A stretch of 64,000 nt of DNA from an uncultured Clostridia bacterium (GTDB taxonomy: Bacteria; Bacillota; Clostridia; Oscillospirales; Ruminococcaceae): assembly GCA_947625195.1 (NCBI GenBank), contig CANQNK010000011.1:1-64000 (forward strand), given 5' to 3'. This document shows, piece by piece, positions 15,194 through 25,656 of the stretch. The notes beneath the pieces were generated by a model that was not told where the DNA came from, searched no databases, and was given only the letters and a program-made list of their open reading frames with translations. Numbering within the stretch: position 1 is the stretch's first letter; each line of letters begins with the position of its first letter. The translations under genes were made by a program, and so were the position numbers.

Positions 15194-16501
15194 TTATGAT
15201 ATGACAAGTGTAGCTTTATTTTCCGTTTTTTCATCCGTTTTTACCCTGTCTGCCGTACCAAAGCCTTCAACAAATACTATTCCCTCGTCATCTGCCAAAA
15301 TAATTGTCTTCATTCTGTCTTCTCGGGAAATTTTTTCACAAAACAGCTTTTTTAAACTCTTAGTATGTCTTTGGCCATAAAACTTTACCTTATCTCCGCT
15401 TTTTCGGTTTCTCAAATAAAGCTTACCCTTTATTTTATCACAATCAAACGAAAACTTTGTGAATTTTATGTTAATATCGCTAACTTTTTCAACTCTTACT
15501 CGTCTTCCGAAAAACAAGACCTCTTTACCTATGCTTATTTCCTGTTCGCAAGCCTCCCACTCAACTGGCTTTTGCGTTCCTATTTTAAGCATACCTGCTT
15601 CGGCAAAGCAATAAATATCCCCTGAAAGATTTACCCTTCGCTTATCAAAAACGCACCTCTCAAGATCGTATATTCGTCTGGCGCTTACCGGTAATTTATT
15701 TTCTCTCAACTCCTTTGCAAGCACACGGTTTCTTATTGCGGGGTTAATTTTCTCAAGCCTAATGAGGTCAAGTCCCCCCTGAGTTTTAACATCCTTATAC
15801 TCTTTTTGAGCCATCTCATCAAGATATCTTTCGTCCGCCGAAAGTGCCCGGGATGTGTTTGCAAAGCGCCTTATCGCCGCCGGGTTGATCTTAAGCATCT
15901 GGGGCACTATATTATGTCTGATAAAATTTCTCGTATAATCGTCCGTTAAATTGGTAGTATCAGTCACATAGCTCTGTCCGATATCTCTTAAATAGCTTTC
16001 TATTTCGTCTCTGGTTATGCACAGAAGCGGACGTACTATTTTTCCCCTCTTTACCGGTATTCCGCAAATGCCCCTGAGAGCAGTTCCCCTTGCAAGATTA
16101 AAAAGCGCTGTCTCATACGAGTCATCAAGTGTGTGAGCGGTTGCAATTTTATCGCTTTCCTCATTGTAAAAAGCGTCATATCTAAGTTTTCTTGCGCCTT
16201 CCTCAGTAGAAACGCCGTTTCTTTGGCAAAATTCTTTTACATTTACGCTAACCGTTTTAATCGGTATACCAAGCTTTTTGCAAAGCTCTTTGCAAAAATC
16301 CTCGTCACGCTCACTTTCGTTTCCCCTAAGATTGTGGTTTACGTGAATTGCCGAAAGCGTGATGCAAAGCTTTCTTTCAAGACTTTTTAATATGCACAGC
16401 ATAGCGGTGCTGTCCGCGCCGCCAGAAACAGCCGCCAATACCCTGTCGCCGCTTTTAAGCAAGCTGTTTTCATTTACAAACTCAGCTATCCTGTCAAGCA
16501 T
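15194..16501 (-). CDS. tilS: tRNA(Ile)-lysidine synthase TilS
   Basis: A 435-aa N-type ATP pyrophosphatase that changes C34 of tRNA-Ile(CAU) to lysidine so that it reads AUA. The PP-loop is SGGADS (26-31); HTLDDSYETALFNLARGT is the TilS substrate-binding signature. A C-terminal TilS domain follows (LYLRNRKSGDKVKFYGQRHTK region), so this is the long form. RBS AGAGGAG. Essential core gene, in the usual tilS-hpt-ftsH order. Confidence 0.95.
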   Translation of the reverse strand: MLDRIAEFVNENSLLKSGDRVLAAVSGGADSTAMLCILKSLERKLCITLSAIHVNHNLRGNESERDEDFCKELCKKLGIPIKTVSVNVKEFCQRNGVSTEEGARKLRYDAFYNEESDKIATAHTLDDSYETALFNLARGTALRGICGIPVKRGKIVRPLLCITRDEIESYLRDIGQSYVTDTTNLTDDYTRNFIRHNIVPQMLKINPAAIRRFANTSRALSADERYLDEMAQKEYKDVKTQGGLDLIRLEKINPAIRNRVLAKELRENKLPVSARRIYDLERCVFDKRRVNLSGDIYCFAEAGMLKIGTQKPVEWEACEQEISIGKEVLFFGRRVRVEKVSDINIKFTKFSFDCDKIKGKLYLRNRKSGDKVKFYGQRHTKSLKKLFCEKISREDRMKTIILADDEGIVFVEGFGTADRVKTDEKTENKATLVIS

Positions 16502-16565
16502 TTTTTACTCCTCTAAAAACATTTATAGCACCGAGCGAAAACTTCGTTCGATGCCGTTATAACCT

Positions 16566-17912
16566 TTATCTTTTTGTTGTATCAAGGCCTCTGAAAAGCG
16601 TATATTCGCCGAGCCATGCAAGCTTTACCGTTCCCGTTTCTCCGTGACGGTTTTTGGCAACAATACACTCCGCTTCGCTTTGGTTTTCCAGTTCTTCATT
16701 ATAATAGCTGTCTCTATACAAAAACATAACGATGTCCGCATCCTGCTCGATAGAGCCCGACTCACGGAGATCCGAAAGCATAGGCCGATGATCCTGTCTG
16801 TTTTCAGGGCCTCTGGCAAGCTGAGACAAACATATAACGGGAACATTCAGTTCCTTTGCCATAAGCTTTAACTGCCTTGTTATTTCAGAAACCTCCGTTA
16901 CTCGGTTGGTATGCTTGTTTGCGCTCTCCATAAGCTGCAGATAGTCTATTATAACAAGCCCCAGATTTCTCATTCGCCTTAGCTTTGCTTTCATCTGAGG
17001 AACGGTAATGCCGGCCGTATCATCTATGTAAATAGGCATTTCCGAAAGCGCAGCCGCGCCCTCGGCAAGCTTGTTCCAATCCTCAACCGCAATGTTTCCC
17101 GAACGCAAAACTCCGTTGCTGACAAGAGATTCGCTTGAAAGCATTCTCGTTACCATCTGCTCCTTTCCCATTTCCAGAGAGAATATGGCAATATCTTTAT
17201 TTTCGGTTCGCTTGCACACATTGGTAGCAATATTAAGCGCAAAAGCCGATTTTCCCATTCCCGGCCTTGCGGCAACAATAATAAGATCCGACTTGTTTAA
17301 ACCGCTGGTTATTTTATCTATATTTGAAAATCCTGTTCTGGCTCCAAGGTACTTATCCTTGTCCTCGCCGGAAATCTGCTGAAGGTGCTGATACGAATCG
17401 ATAATAACGCTTTCTATTTTTGTAAGCCCCTCAGCGTCCTTTCCCTTTCTTATATCGTAAATCTTCTGCTCGGCGCTGTCAAGCAAGTTTTTCGCATCGT
17501 AAGAGGAGCTTTGTGCGTTGTCGATTATCTCCCTTGCCGCGACGATCAGAGAGCGAAGATAATACTTTTCCTCGATTATATCACAGTAACTTTCTATATT
17601 GGAAACGCTCGGGACGCTCTCCGCCATACCCTTAAGATACGTTCTGGCCATAGCTTCTGTTTCAAAAATGCCCATTTTCTGCGCTTCATCCGCCACGGTA
17701 AGAATATCCACGTTTTTGCTTGAGGTAAACATTCGCTGAATTATAGCAAAAATAGCCTTGTGCTGCTCGCTGTAAAAAAAGTCCGCTTTTACCCTTTCAA
17801 TTACGATTGGCAGCGCTCTTTTAGCATCAATCAGTATTCCGCCCAGTACGGTCTGCTCCGCCTCAAGGTTTACGGGAAGCTGACCTATCTGCTCTCCTGA
17901 TAAAAAATCCAT
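16566..17912 (-). CDS. dnaB: Replicative DNA helicase DnaB
   Basis: A 448-aa hexameric helicase (DnaC in Bacillus naming) that unwinds DNA ahead of the replisome. The N-terminal primase-binding domain (about 12-110; NLEAEQTVLGGILID) is followed by the RecA-like domain with Walker A ARPGMGKSAF (215-224), Walker B LGLVIIDYLQLM and the R-finger region near RHGETG. No intein. It follows rplI after 19 bases, the common rplI-dnaB arrangement. Confidence 0.96.
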   Translation of the reverse strand: MDFLSGEQIGQLPVNLEAEQTVLGGILIDAKRALPIVIERVKADFFYSEQHKAIFAIIQRMFTSSKNVDILTVADEAQKMGIFETEAMARTYLKGMAESVPSVSNIESYCDIIEEKYYLRSLIVAAREIIDNAQSSSYDAKNLLDSAEQKIYDIRKGKDAEGLTKIESVIIDSYQHLQQISGEDKDKYLGARTGFSNIDKITSGLNKSDLIIVAARPGMGKSAFALNIATNVCKRTENKDIAIFSLEMGKEQMVTRMLSSESLVSNGVLRSGNIAVEDWNKLAEGAAALSEMPIYIDDTAGITVPQMKAKLRRMRNLGLVIIDYLQLMESANKHTNRVTEVSEITRQLKLMAKELNVPVICLSQLARGPENRQDHRPMLSDLRESGSIEQDADIVMFLYRDSYYNEELENQSEAECIVAKNRHGETGTVKLAWLGEYTLFRGLDTTKR

Positions 17913-17931
17913 TTTCTCTACCTCAAAAACA

Positions 17932-18381
17932 CTATTGCTCTGTTACCGATACCTTTACTGAAAAAGATACTCCCTGAGAAAGCTTTACATTCGCCTCATA
18001 ATCTCCGAATGCCTTAATATCTCCGCCCTTTAAGGATATCTTCTTTTTGTCAAGAGATACTTTAAACTGTTTTTCGATCTCCTGTGCAACAGTTGCCGGC
18101 GTTACGGCTCCGAAAAGCCTGCCGCCGTTTCCAGCCTTTGCAAAAATTTTAACCACATTTCCATCAAGAGCCTTTGCTATTTCCTCATTTGAAGCTTTTT
18201 CAACGTCCTTTTTATGCTGAACGGCCTCCTGCTTTCCCTTAAGCTCGTTTAAATTCTTAGCCGTTGCCTCTACCGCAAATCCTTTTACCAAAAGAAAATT
18301 TCTTGCATATCCGTCGGCTACGTTTTTTACTTCTCCGGCTTTGCCCGAGCCTTTAACGTCCTGTAAAAAGATAACCTTCAT
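17932..18381 (-). CDS. rplI: 50S ribosomal protein L9
   Basis: A 149-aa protein with the L9 signature [19 protein letters not shown] and [14 protein letters not shown]. It has the two-globe architecture: N-terminal domain to about residue 50, a long helix rich in Lys/Glu, and a C-terminal domain ([20 protein letters not shown]). It binds 23S rRNA at the base of the L1 stalk. The gene lies between gdpP and dnaB in one run. Confidence 0.97.
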   Translation of the reverse strand: MKVIFLQDVKGSGKAGEVKNVADGYARNFLLVKGFAVEATAKNLNELKGKQEAVQHKKDVEKASNEEIAKALDGNVVKIFAKAGNGGRLFGAVTPATVAQEIEKQFKVSLDKKKISLKGGDIKAFGDYEANVKLSQGVSFSVKVSVTEQ

Positions 18382-18416
18382 CGCTGCGTCACTCCTTGTT
18401 ATGTTTTTTAATACTT

Positions 18417-20408
18417 TTATTCTTTGCTTTCTTTTATCTCATCGGAAAAGCCGTTTACTGTTTTTCTTAAAATGTCTTTGAGCTTTTCCTTTGCATCATA
18501 AAGAGTCATATTTACCTGAGCACCTGCCATATTGTGATGTCCGCCGCCACCTAGCGCCTCCATAATCACCTGAACGTTTACGTCCCCCATACTTCTTGCG
18601 CTTATTGCCGTCATAGCGTTGCTTTCATACAAAACAAACGAAGCCTTTATTCCCGAAATTCCCAAAAGCTCGTCCGCCGCCTGTGCTGCCGCAAGCCGTA
18701 CTGCATCATTGTCGCCGTCACCATCCGCAATGGCGCAAGTTCCGTACAGCTCAGCGTCGTTTATAAGCTTTGACTTTTCTCTGTAAGTATCTATCGGCGT
18801 TGCAAACATAGTCTTTACCGCCGTCGTGTCGGCACCCTGTCTTCTAAGATACGCCGCCGCTTCAAAGGTTCTTACCCCGGTTTTAAACACAAAGTTTTTG
18901 GTGTCCAGCATAATTCCCGCAAGCAGGCTTTCCGCTATATGCGGAGAAAGCCTCATATCCTCGCTGAAATACTGAACTACCTCCGCCACCATTTCAGACG
19001 CCGAGGAAGCGTTCGGCTCGTTGTAAAATATCACCGCATTTTCAATCGCATTTACCATACGCCTGTGGTGATCAATAACTATCACCTTGTCAAACATTCT
19101 GTATAGCTCTGTGCTGTCCAGGATATCCGGATTGTGCGTATCCACTATCACAAGCACGCTTGCGTCCGTTTTCATAGCTATCGCCCTCTGAGGCGATATG
19201 TAAACATCAGAGCTCTCATTTGCATTTATATGATTTATCATAACGCTGGCAAGATTATGCTCATTATCGCAGACAACATAAGCCTGCTTACCCTTTTGCC
19301 GCAACGCCGCTGCAAGCCCCGTTGCAGAGCCTATACTGTCAAGATCGCCGTTTCGGTGTCCCATAACAAACACCGTATCCGCATCCTTAACGACCTCAAG
19401 TATTGCCGCCGCAATAACACGGCTTCTTACCTTAGTGCGTCTTTCAACGCCCTTTGACATTCCGCCGAAAAACTCAAAGCCGCTGTCGGTTTTTATCGCG
19501 ACCTGATCTCCGCCACGTCCTAAACACATATCAAGCGCCTGCCTTGCATACGCCTCGCTCTGCGAAAGCGTTGCGGCATCCTTTCCGACGCCTATTGACA
19601 AGGTTATCGGCTGGCTTTTTCCTACCAGAATGGACCTTGCTTTGTCAAGAATGTCAAATTTATTTTCTATACATTTAAGCAGATGCCTCTCCTCAAGCAC
19701 AACAACAAACCTCGACGATGAAATATTGACTGCTATTCCCGTTGTCGAATCGACAAAATCCTCAACCAGACGCTCTATTTCTCCTACAATAGTACTCTTT
19801 TCGCTTGCGCGTGAGTTTTGCAGTGCATCGTCGTAATTATCCACCGATATGATAAGCACCGACGGGTGAGACAATTTATGCTCTCTTTGAAGGTTTTTAT
19901 ATTCCGTTTCGTCGTGCAGAAATATCATAGCAAGGCCTATTAAGTCGTTTTCGGGCCTCACCGCTTTTGCCACAAAGTATCTTTCGTGTATTCTAACAAC
20001 CGTGCCCTGCTCGTGAAACATCATATCAAAGTTCACCATAAACAGCTCGGAAATGTTTGCGCCAAACGATTCCGATTCGGGGAAAAGCTGTTTTGAAAAA
20101 GCATCGTTCACCCAGACTACCGTTCTGTTTTCATCCACGATAAAAACCGGTGCAGGAAAATTGTAAAGAGTTTCCCTCTGGGTGATCCTCAGGTCCCGGG
20201 ACATTTTTGCAATATACCGAAGGTTGTTGTTCTCGGAAATTATCATATATACCGACAACACCGCTATTGCAAGAAGATTTATCACAAGAGCCGCTACTCC
20301 GATATTTTTCGTTCCGTTACCTGCAATTATATAAACAGATGTGAAAACCGCCGACAGCGAAAGCAGCAAAAATGATGCGAGAATGGGAATCTGTATTTTC
20401 TTTTTCAT
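18417..20408 (-). CDS. gdpP: Cyclic-di-AMP phosphodiesterase GdpP
   Basis: A 663-aa membrane protein: two transmembrane segments in the first 60 residues, a PAS-like domain (about 75-150), a degenerate GGDEF domain (about 170-300, without an intact GG[D/E]EF), then the DHH domain with [15 protein letters not shown] and VIDHHRR (H447/H448 region), and DHHA1 with [12 protein letters not shown]. The family hydrolyses c-di-AMP to pApA and so affects wall, potassium and stress balance. It lies upstream of rplI and dnaB as in Bacillus and other Firmicutes. Confidence 0.95.
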   Translation of the reverse strand: MKKKIQIPILASFLLLSLSAVFTSVYIIAGNGTKNIGVAALVINLLAIAVLSVYMIISENNNLRYIAKMSRDLRITQRETLYNFPAPVFIVDENRTVVWVNDAFSKQLFPESESFGANISELFMVNFDMMFHEQGTVVRIHERYFVAKAVRPENDLIGLAMIFLHDETEYKNLQREHKLSHPSVLIISVDNYDDALQNSRASEKSTIVGEIERLVEDFVDSTTGIAVNISSSRFVVVLEERHLLKCIENKFDILDKARSILVGKSQPITLSIGVGKDAATLSQSEAYARQALDMCLGRGGDQVAIKTDSGFEFFGGMSKGVERRTKVRSRVIAAAILEVVKDADTVFVMGHRNGDLDSIGSATGLAAALRQKGKQAYVVCDNEHNLASVMINHINANESSDVYISPQRAIAMKTDASVLVIVDTHNPDILDSTELYRMFDKVIVIDHHRRMVNAIENAVIFYNEPNASSASEMVAEVVQYFSEDMRLSPHIAESLLAGIMLDTKNFVFKTGVRTFEAAAYLRRQGADTTAVKTMFATPIDTYREKSKLINDAELYGTCAIADGDGDNDAVRLAAAQAADELLGISGIKASFVLYESNAMTAISARSMGDVNVQVIMEALGGGGHHNMAGAQVNMTLYDAKEKLKDILRKTVNGFSDEIKESKE

Positions 20409-20512
20409 TTCTCTTTGCCTCCCGGTGATAATTCAGACTGAATACAAGATAAATATACCATATCTTTAACTTATTGGCAAGTTTTTTTAAATGGCAATCG
20501 CTCTTTTGTGAG

Positions 20513-22480
20513 TCAAACCTCCATTATGATCGGCAAAATCATGGGGCTTCTCTTGGTTTTCTGATATATATAATTTGAAAGCGAATCCTTCATCTTGCCC
20601 TTCATCGTGCTCCACTCGTATACCGAATGGTCAAGGCAGTCCTTAAGCGAATCGTACAAGAGCTCTCTTGCGCCGTCAAGAAGCTCCTCCGATTCTCTTA
20701 CATATACAAAGCCTCTCGATACAATGTCGGGGCCTGCCAGTACGGTACGGTTCTGCTTGTCGATAGTTGCCACCGCAATAATAAGTCCGTCCTGAGCCAA
20801 GTGCTTTCTGTCTCTCAGCACTATTACTCCTACGTCTCCCACTCCAAGTCCGTCTACCAGAACCTTTCCGGCGGTTACAGAGCCTGTTATCGACATATCC
20901 ACGCCGTCCGTTTCTATAACACTTCCGAGATCCGCAATTATTATATTTTTATAATCTATACCAGTTTCGTGAGCCGTCTGGGAGTGCCTTGCAAGATGCT
21001 TGTATTCTCCGTGAACGGGTATGAAATACTTCGGCTTTACAAGAGAAAGCAACAGCTTTTGCTCCTCCTGACAAGCGTGTCCGGAAACATGAACGTCGTA
21101 CATTGACTCGTATATAACGTCCGCGCCCAGCTTCATAAGGCTGTTTACAACGTTTGTCACTCCCTTTTCGTTTCCGGGAATTGGATTTGCCGAGATTATG
21201 ATAAAGTCCCGGGGAGTTATCGTTACCTGCCTGTGCTCGTTTCTCGCCATTCGTGTCAGCGCCGACATAGGCTCACCCTGACTACCCGTTGTTATAATAA
21301 CAAGCTTTTCGGGAGGGTAGTTATTTATCTCATCAATTTCAATAAGAATATTATCCGGACACTTGAGATATCCGAGCTCTCTTCCCTTTTGCATTACGTT
21401 TACCATACTTCTTCCCGACACCGCAACCTTCCTGTCGTCCTTTACGGCGCGGTCAATTATCTGCTGTACTCGGTGTATGTTCGATGCGAAAGTAGCTATG
21501 ATTATCCTTTTGTTATCCGCCCTTGCAAACAGCTTTGAAAAGCTTTCGCCTACGGTTCTTTCACTCATAGTAAAGCCGGGGCGCTCTGAGTTTGTGGAAT
21601 CCGCCATAAGAGCCAAAACTCCCCTGTTGCCAAGCTCCGCAAATCGGGCGAGGTCGATTGTTCCCCCCTCAATAGGAGTAAAGTCTACCTTAAAGTCTCC
21701 CGTGTGCACCAAGATTCCGGCAGGAGTAAAGATTGCCATTCCCACAGCGTCGGGAATAGAGTGGTTTACCCTTATGAATTCAACCGCCATACAACCTAGC
21801 TTTATCGTGTCCCCGGGGTTTACTACTGAAAGCTTGGTTTTTCCCAGAAGCGCAGCTTCCTTAAGCTTGCCCTCTACAAGACCTATTGTAAGTCTCGTTC
21901 CGTAAACGGGAACATCTATTTTGTTAAGAAAATACGGAAGTCCTCCGATATGGTCCTCATGTCCGTGCGTAAGCACTATACCTCTTATTTTGTCGGCATT
22001 CTTTTCAAGGTAAGTATAATCGGGCAGAACAAGGTCTACTCCCAACATATCGCTGTCCGGAAACGCCAGTCCGCAGTCGATCACAAATATATCGTTGGCA
22101 CATTCTATCACCGTCATATTTTTCCCGATCTCGTTAAGTCCGCCGAGAGGTATTATCTTAAGCGGTGTAGAGCGCCTTTGCTCCTTTTGTCTGACTGTTC
22201 TTTGTCTGGGCTTATCTGAGCTTTGCGCCTTCGGCTTTGACTCAGCCTTGGGCGCAGCCTTTACGGCAGTCTTTACAGGCCTCGCGGCAGAAGATCTGCG
22301 ATTTTGCTTGGTTGATGCCGGCATCGACTCCTTTATCGTCGAAAGATTCCTTTTGGGCACGCTGATAGTATAAAGATTTGTAAGCTCGCCGGCATTATTT
22401 CCGTTCTCCGGCATACGCTTGCTCCTCTTTTGGCTGATGCCACCTGTAGCACGGGCTTTGTCGTTATTCAATTTTTTCAT
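20513..22480 (-). CDS. rnjA: Ribonuclease J with a long basic N-terminal extension
   Basis: A 655-aa metallo-beta-lactamase/beta-CASP RNase with both 5'-exonuclease and endonuclease activities in the family. The catalytic domain starts near residue 103 (IIPLGGLNEIGKNMTVIE); HGHEDHIGG (about 169-177) binds zinc; GRSMVNVMQKGREL and the HVSGHACQEE motif follow. The first 100 residues are low-complexity and rich in Lys, Arg, Ala and Ser. They include two stretches like QKEQRRSTP and AVKAAPKAESKPKAQSSD, probably a disordered RNA-binding tail. Most RNase J proteins are about 555 aa, so the tail accounts for the extra length. Possible autoregulation is unknown. Confidence 0.95.
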   Translation of the reverse strand: MKKLNNDKARATGGISQKRSKRMPENGNNAGELTNLYTISVPKRNLSTIKESMPASTKQNRRSSAARPVKTAVKAAPKAESKPKAQSSDKPRQRTVRQKEQRRSTPLKIIPLGGLNEIGKNMTVIECANDIFVIDCGLAFPDSDMLGVDLVLPDYTYLEKNADKIRGIVLTHGHEDHIGGLPYFLNKIDVPVYGTRLTIGLVEGKLKEAALLGKTKLSVVNPGDTIKLGCMAVEFIRVNHSIPDAVGMAIFTPAGILVHTGDFKVDFTPIEGGTIDLARFAELGNRGVLALMADSTNSERPGFTMSERTVGESFSKLFARADNKRIIIATFASNIHRVQQIIDRAVKDDRKVAVSGRSMVNVMQKGRELGYLKCPDNILIEIDEINNYPPEKLVIITTGSQGEPMSALTRMARNEHRQVTITPRDFIIISANPIPGNEKGVTNVVNSLMKLGADVIYESMYDVHVSGHACQEEQKLLLSLVKPKYFIPVHGEYKHLARHSQTAHETGIDYKNIIIADLGSVIETDGVDMSITGSVTAGKVLVDGLGVGDVGVIVLRDRKHLAQDGLIIAVATIDKQNRTVLAGPDIVSRGFVYVRESEELLDGARELLYDSLKDCLDHSVYEWSTMKGKMKDSLSNYIYQKTKRSPMILPIIMEV

Positions 22481-22671
22481 AAAATGGTTTATTCCTTTCC
22501 GTATATATGTTTATCAGTTATCGCGATTTTTGCCGAACAACCGCAATTAAGCCCGCATTTGCGGACATTTTCCTCAATAAAAAATTCCGAGCCAAGGCAG
22601 TATTTATTGTAAAAAGGCCCGAAACTATATATGTTTTTCCGAACGTAAACATTACTTATCATTATACCACT

Positions 22672-23811
22672 TTATTCTTCTTTGTCAAGATTTATTCTGC
22701 CGATATATCTTTCTATCTCGTCGCATATAGCGCTTGCAGCCTCAAAGGAATGTGAATCGGCGTAAAGCATTATACCTCTTCCCTCCTTTGAAAGCTTTGC
22801 CCTGGTTCTGCCGTTTTCAAGCGTTCTTCTGCCCTTGATATCCAAGAATCCTGAGGCTATCATTCTATCCAATCTTTTGTCGGCCCCGACGCCGGTATAA
22901 ACATATCTTTCCGTGAAAAACACTGGAGGTATTTCTGATACTGCTTCTCCAAGACTTTTTTTACCTTCGCAAAGGCACCGGATAACAAGCGTCATGAGTA
23001 AGAAGCTGTCTGTTAAAAATCGGTTTTCAAAGCTTATCTCTTGCCGCTCGTTTTCGTCAATAACCGTCACGCCGTCTGGCAGCCTGTCCTTTATATAAGA
23101 AAACCTCTCGGGAATTTTTATCCTAGCACCCCTGTCAAGCAGGTATTTAAGCGCAAGCATCATAAGCGTTTCGTGATAAACGTATCCTGATGAGCTGCTG
23201 TATGCCGAAAGCTTTTTGCAGTCAAGTGAAAAACTGAATACCGTCTTATCACCATAAACATCATTTTTATCCCTTATTATTTCGTCAAAAAGTTCTGCCA
23301 CAAACGAAGATGATGTTTTTACACTGACCGTCAGTCCGTCAAACGAAGTCATACCCTGCTTTATAAGCTCTTTATAAAGATTTGTGATTTCATCCGCGTT
23401 TTTTGTCTCTCCCAATTTTCCAGCATCTACATTGCGGAAGTCTTCGCTTTTAAAACGCCTTGTTACTTCTGACAAAAGCCTGTCACTTAACTGTTCGCCG
23501 TTTTTTCCAGAAGCGCACACCCTTACGCACGCCCCTGAGTATACGTGTATATAGCACCTTGCAGACAAAGTATTCGCACAAAATGCAGACAGGAACTCCT
23601 CGCCGTGTGATAAAACAAAAATGTTTATGCCGATTCCAAACAAGGCTTGAGATATTAAACTGACGTAAAGTTCTGCATCCTTTCTGCCCGAACAGCTCAA
23701 TATCACCCTGTCGCCTTTACTCAAGCACGAGCCAAAAGCAAGCGCAAACCTTACCGCGCTGTGCGGTGAATCAAGCCTTGCGCAGCCATCGTCAAAACAA
23801 AACTCTCTCAA
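22672..23811 (-). CDS. Divergent phosphohexomutase-like protein, likely catalytically dead
   Basis: A 379-aa cytoplasmic protein without an obvious annotation. Its start (SPHSAVRFALAFGSCLSKGD, then RVILSCSGRKDAELY and SQALFGIGINIFVLS) follows the pattern of domain I of alpha-D-phosphohexomutases. Its end (LENGRTRAKLSKEGRGIMLY then SFEAASAICDEIERYI) resembles their domain IV phosphate-binding module. The catalytic phosphoserine loop (T-A-S-H-N-P) and the metal loop (D-G-D-x-D-R) are not found, and the length is about 80 aa short. It may be a pseudo-enzyme with a binding or regulatory role. The start is TTG with AAAGGGG about 9 bases upstream. It lies upstream of rnjA on the same strand. Confidence 0.55.
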   Translation of the reverse strand: MREFCFDDGCARLDSPHSAVRFALAFGSCLSKGDRVILSCSGRKDAELYVSLISQALFGIGINIFVLSHGEEFLSAFCANTLSARCYIHVYSGACVRVCASGKNGEQLSDRLLSEVTRRFKSEDFRNVDAGKLGETKNADEITNLYKELIKQGMTSFDGLTVSVKTSSSFVAELFDEIIRDKNDVYGDKTVFSFSLDCKKLSAYSSSSGYVYHETLMMLALKYLLDRGARIKIPERFSYIKDRLPDGVTVIDENERQEISFENRFLTDSFLLMTLVIRCLCEGKKSLGEAVSEIPPVFFTERYVYTGVGADKRLDRMIASGFLDIKGRRTLENGRTRAKLSKEGRGIMLYADSHSFEAASAICDEIERYIGRINLDKEE

Positions 23812-24130
23812 AATATGATCCCCTTTCTGATACGAAATGTAAGCTCTGTGTTTTTCACTTTTCTATGTACTGTTATTCTATAATAATACTTGGAAAAAAC
23901 ATCAGGCTTATTCAAAAGTAATTTTCTTAGATTCTTTTTGAAAAATGTGTGAAAAGTATGGAAATTTTAATAATTATGTGATATCATTAAAATAATTAGG
24001 TGAGAGATTTTCGGTGATAAGATTTTTTTGCTTAAGACCCGCGTTTTAAGACGGGTGTAAAATTGACGTTTTAACATTACACACTCACATATATTCAGTT
24101 TAAATTACGGAAAGGCTGTGTCATAAAGCA
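23812..24130. other. Intergenic region between divergent transcription units
   Basis: An AT-rich 319-base gap upstream of nadB and of the minus-strand housekeeping run. The only notable structure is ACCCG (24037-24041) and CGGGT (24052-24056) around a 10-base loop, embedded in two TTAAGAC copies. No convincing -35/-10 pair, riboswitch or small ORF was seen; a TTGACG at 24063 is followed by a TATATT at 24090 but the spacing (21) is poor. Confidence 0.5.
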
Positions 24131-25645
24131 ATGAATAATTATGACGTGATTGTTGCCGGATGCGGAGTCGCAGGACTGTACGCCGCAGTAAATCTGTCTA
24201 AAAGCCTGCGTGTGCTTCTTCTCTCAAAGGCGGAGCTATCGCTTTGCAACTCTTCTCTTGCGCAGGGAGGTATAGCAGGGGTGTACAACTCTCCGGATGA
24301 CTCTCCGGAATACCACAAGCACGATACATTTGTTGCGGGCGGCTTTGAGAACAATCCTAAAACAACTAGCATTTTAGTAAACGAAGCTCATATAGATATT
24401 GACAGAATAATCAAACTCGGAGTGGATTTTGACAAGACCGAAAGCGGAGAATATCACCGTACCCTTGAGGGCGGACACAGTATGCACAGGATCTTTCACC
24501 GAAAAGACGCAACCGGCGATGAAATAACCACAAAGCTGAGAAAATATGTGCTTGAACTTGAAAACGTGACCGTTTTAGAAAATGCACTTATATGCGATGT
24601 AAAGAAAACCCCTACGGGATTTTCGTTTTATGTTTTAAAGGACGAAGACTATCGTGTATATAACTCTCACTTTGCGGTGCTTGCAACCGGCGGAATCGGC
24701 AGAGTTTACGAATACACCACAAATTCTGCAATTGCCACCGGGGACGGAATAACGTTTGCCTACAATATGGGAGCAAAGATAACTCAGCTCAGCTGCATAC
24801 AGTTTCATCCAACCGCCTTTAAAAACAAGAATACCAGGGAATGCTTTTTGATCTCTGAGGCCGTCAGGGGCGAGGGTGCATATCTAAGAAACTGCTTTGG
24901 TGAAAGGTTTATGCACAAGTACGACGACCGCCTTGAGCTTGCGCCGAGAGACGTGGTTTCGCACTCCATAATCTTCGAGGAGCAAAGTACAAAGTCGGAT
25001 AAGTTTTTTCTGGATATCACGCACAAGAACCCCGAATTTATAAAGTCACGGTTTCCTATGATATATCAAAAGCTTCTGGAAGCTGGCTTTGACATGACTA
25101 CCGACTTTATTCCGATATACCCCTGTCAGCACTATCTTATGGGCGGAATAGCAGTAGATGAAAAAAGCGAAACAACGGTTGATAATCTGTTTGCCTGCGG
25201 AGAATGCTCTCACACAGGCGTGCACGGAAACAACCGTCTGGCGTCCAACTCGCTGTTAGAAGCGCTTGTATTTTCACGTCATGCCGCCGCCGTGATAAAT
25301 GACAGAGCAAAAGGAATGAAAAGACCTTATGCCCCATATCAGTTTGAGGAGCACAAGAATGCCCCCCATATTCCCAGGGGTATGAGGACTATGATACGAA
25401 ACATTATGCAGACTGCGTATTTTGTAATGCCTAATATAAAAAAGCTCTTTGAGGGCTTTGACGACATAATAAGGCTCAAGGAAATACTCGACACAGGAGT
25501 GTTTAAAATAGACAGAGATTACGTAGAGGCAAAATCATTGGCGACAGTTGCTTATATAATTTTAGAAGAAGCAAACAAAACCGCTACAGAAAGCCTTGAG
25601 CTTAAAAGCTGGAATTGGGTTGAAGGAGAGCTTAATAATTACTAG
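24131..25645 (+). CDS. nadB: L-aspartate oxidase NadB
   Basis: A 504-aa flavoprotein that oxidises L-aspartate to iminoaspartate, the first step of de novo NAD synthesis; anaerobes use fumarate as acceptor. The FAD site is VAGCGVAGLYAAVNL at the N-terminus; SSLAQGGIAG, the active-site HRKDATGDE and RLASNSLLEALVFSRHAA agree with NadB rather than fumarate reductase/succinate dehydrogenase. The C-terminal helical domain is shorter than in E. coli NadB. It starts a plus-strand operon with an AI-2E-like transporter and nadC. nadA (quinolinate synthase), usually in the same operon, is absent here. Confidence 0.93.
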   Translation: MNNYDVIVAGCGVAGLYAAVNLSKSLRVLLLSKAELSLCNSSLAQGGIAGVYNSPDDSPEYHKHDTFVAGGFENNPKTTSILVNEAHIDIDRIIKLGVDFDKTESGEYHRTLEGGHSMHRIFHRKDATGDEITTKLRKYVLELENVTVLENALICDVKKTPTGFSFYVLKDEDYRVYNSHFAVLATGGIGRVYEYTTNSAIATGDGITFAYNMGAKITQLSCIQFHPTAFKNKNTRECFLISEAVRGEGAYLRNCFGERFMHKYDDRLELAPRDVVSHSIIFEEQSTKSDKFFLDITHKNPEFIKSRFPMIYQKLLEAGFDMTTDFIPIYPCQHYLMGGIAVDEKSETTVDNLFACGECSHTGVHGNNRLASNSLLEALVFSRHAAAVINDRAKGMKRPYAPYQFEEHKNAPHIPRGMRTMIRNIMQTAYFVMPNIKKLFEGFDDIIRLKEILDTGVFKIDRDYVEAKSLATVAYIILEEANKTATESLELKSWNWVEGELNNY

Positions 25646-25656
25646 GTGATAAAAAG

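Noticed and set aside
21363-21905. A 180-codon plus-strand frame inside rnjA
   Set aside because: Shadow of a conserved gene with strong codon bias; no start signal.
24000-24130. NAD-type riboswitch before nadB
   Set aside because: Only a 5-bp inverted repeat was seen; no known NAD riboswitch core.
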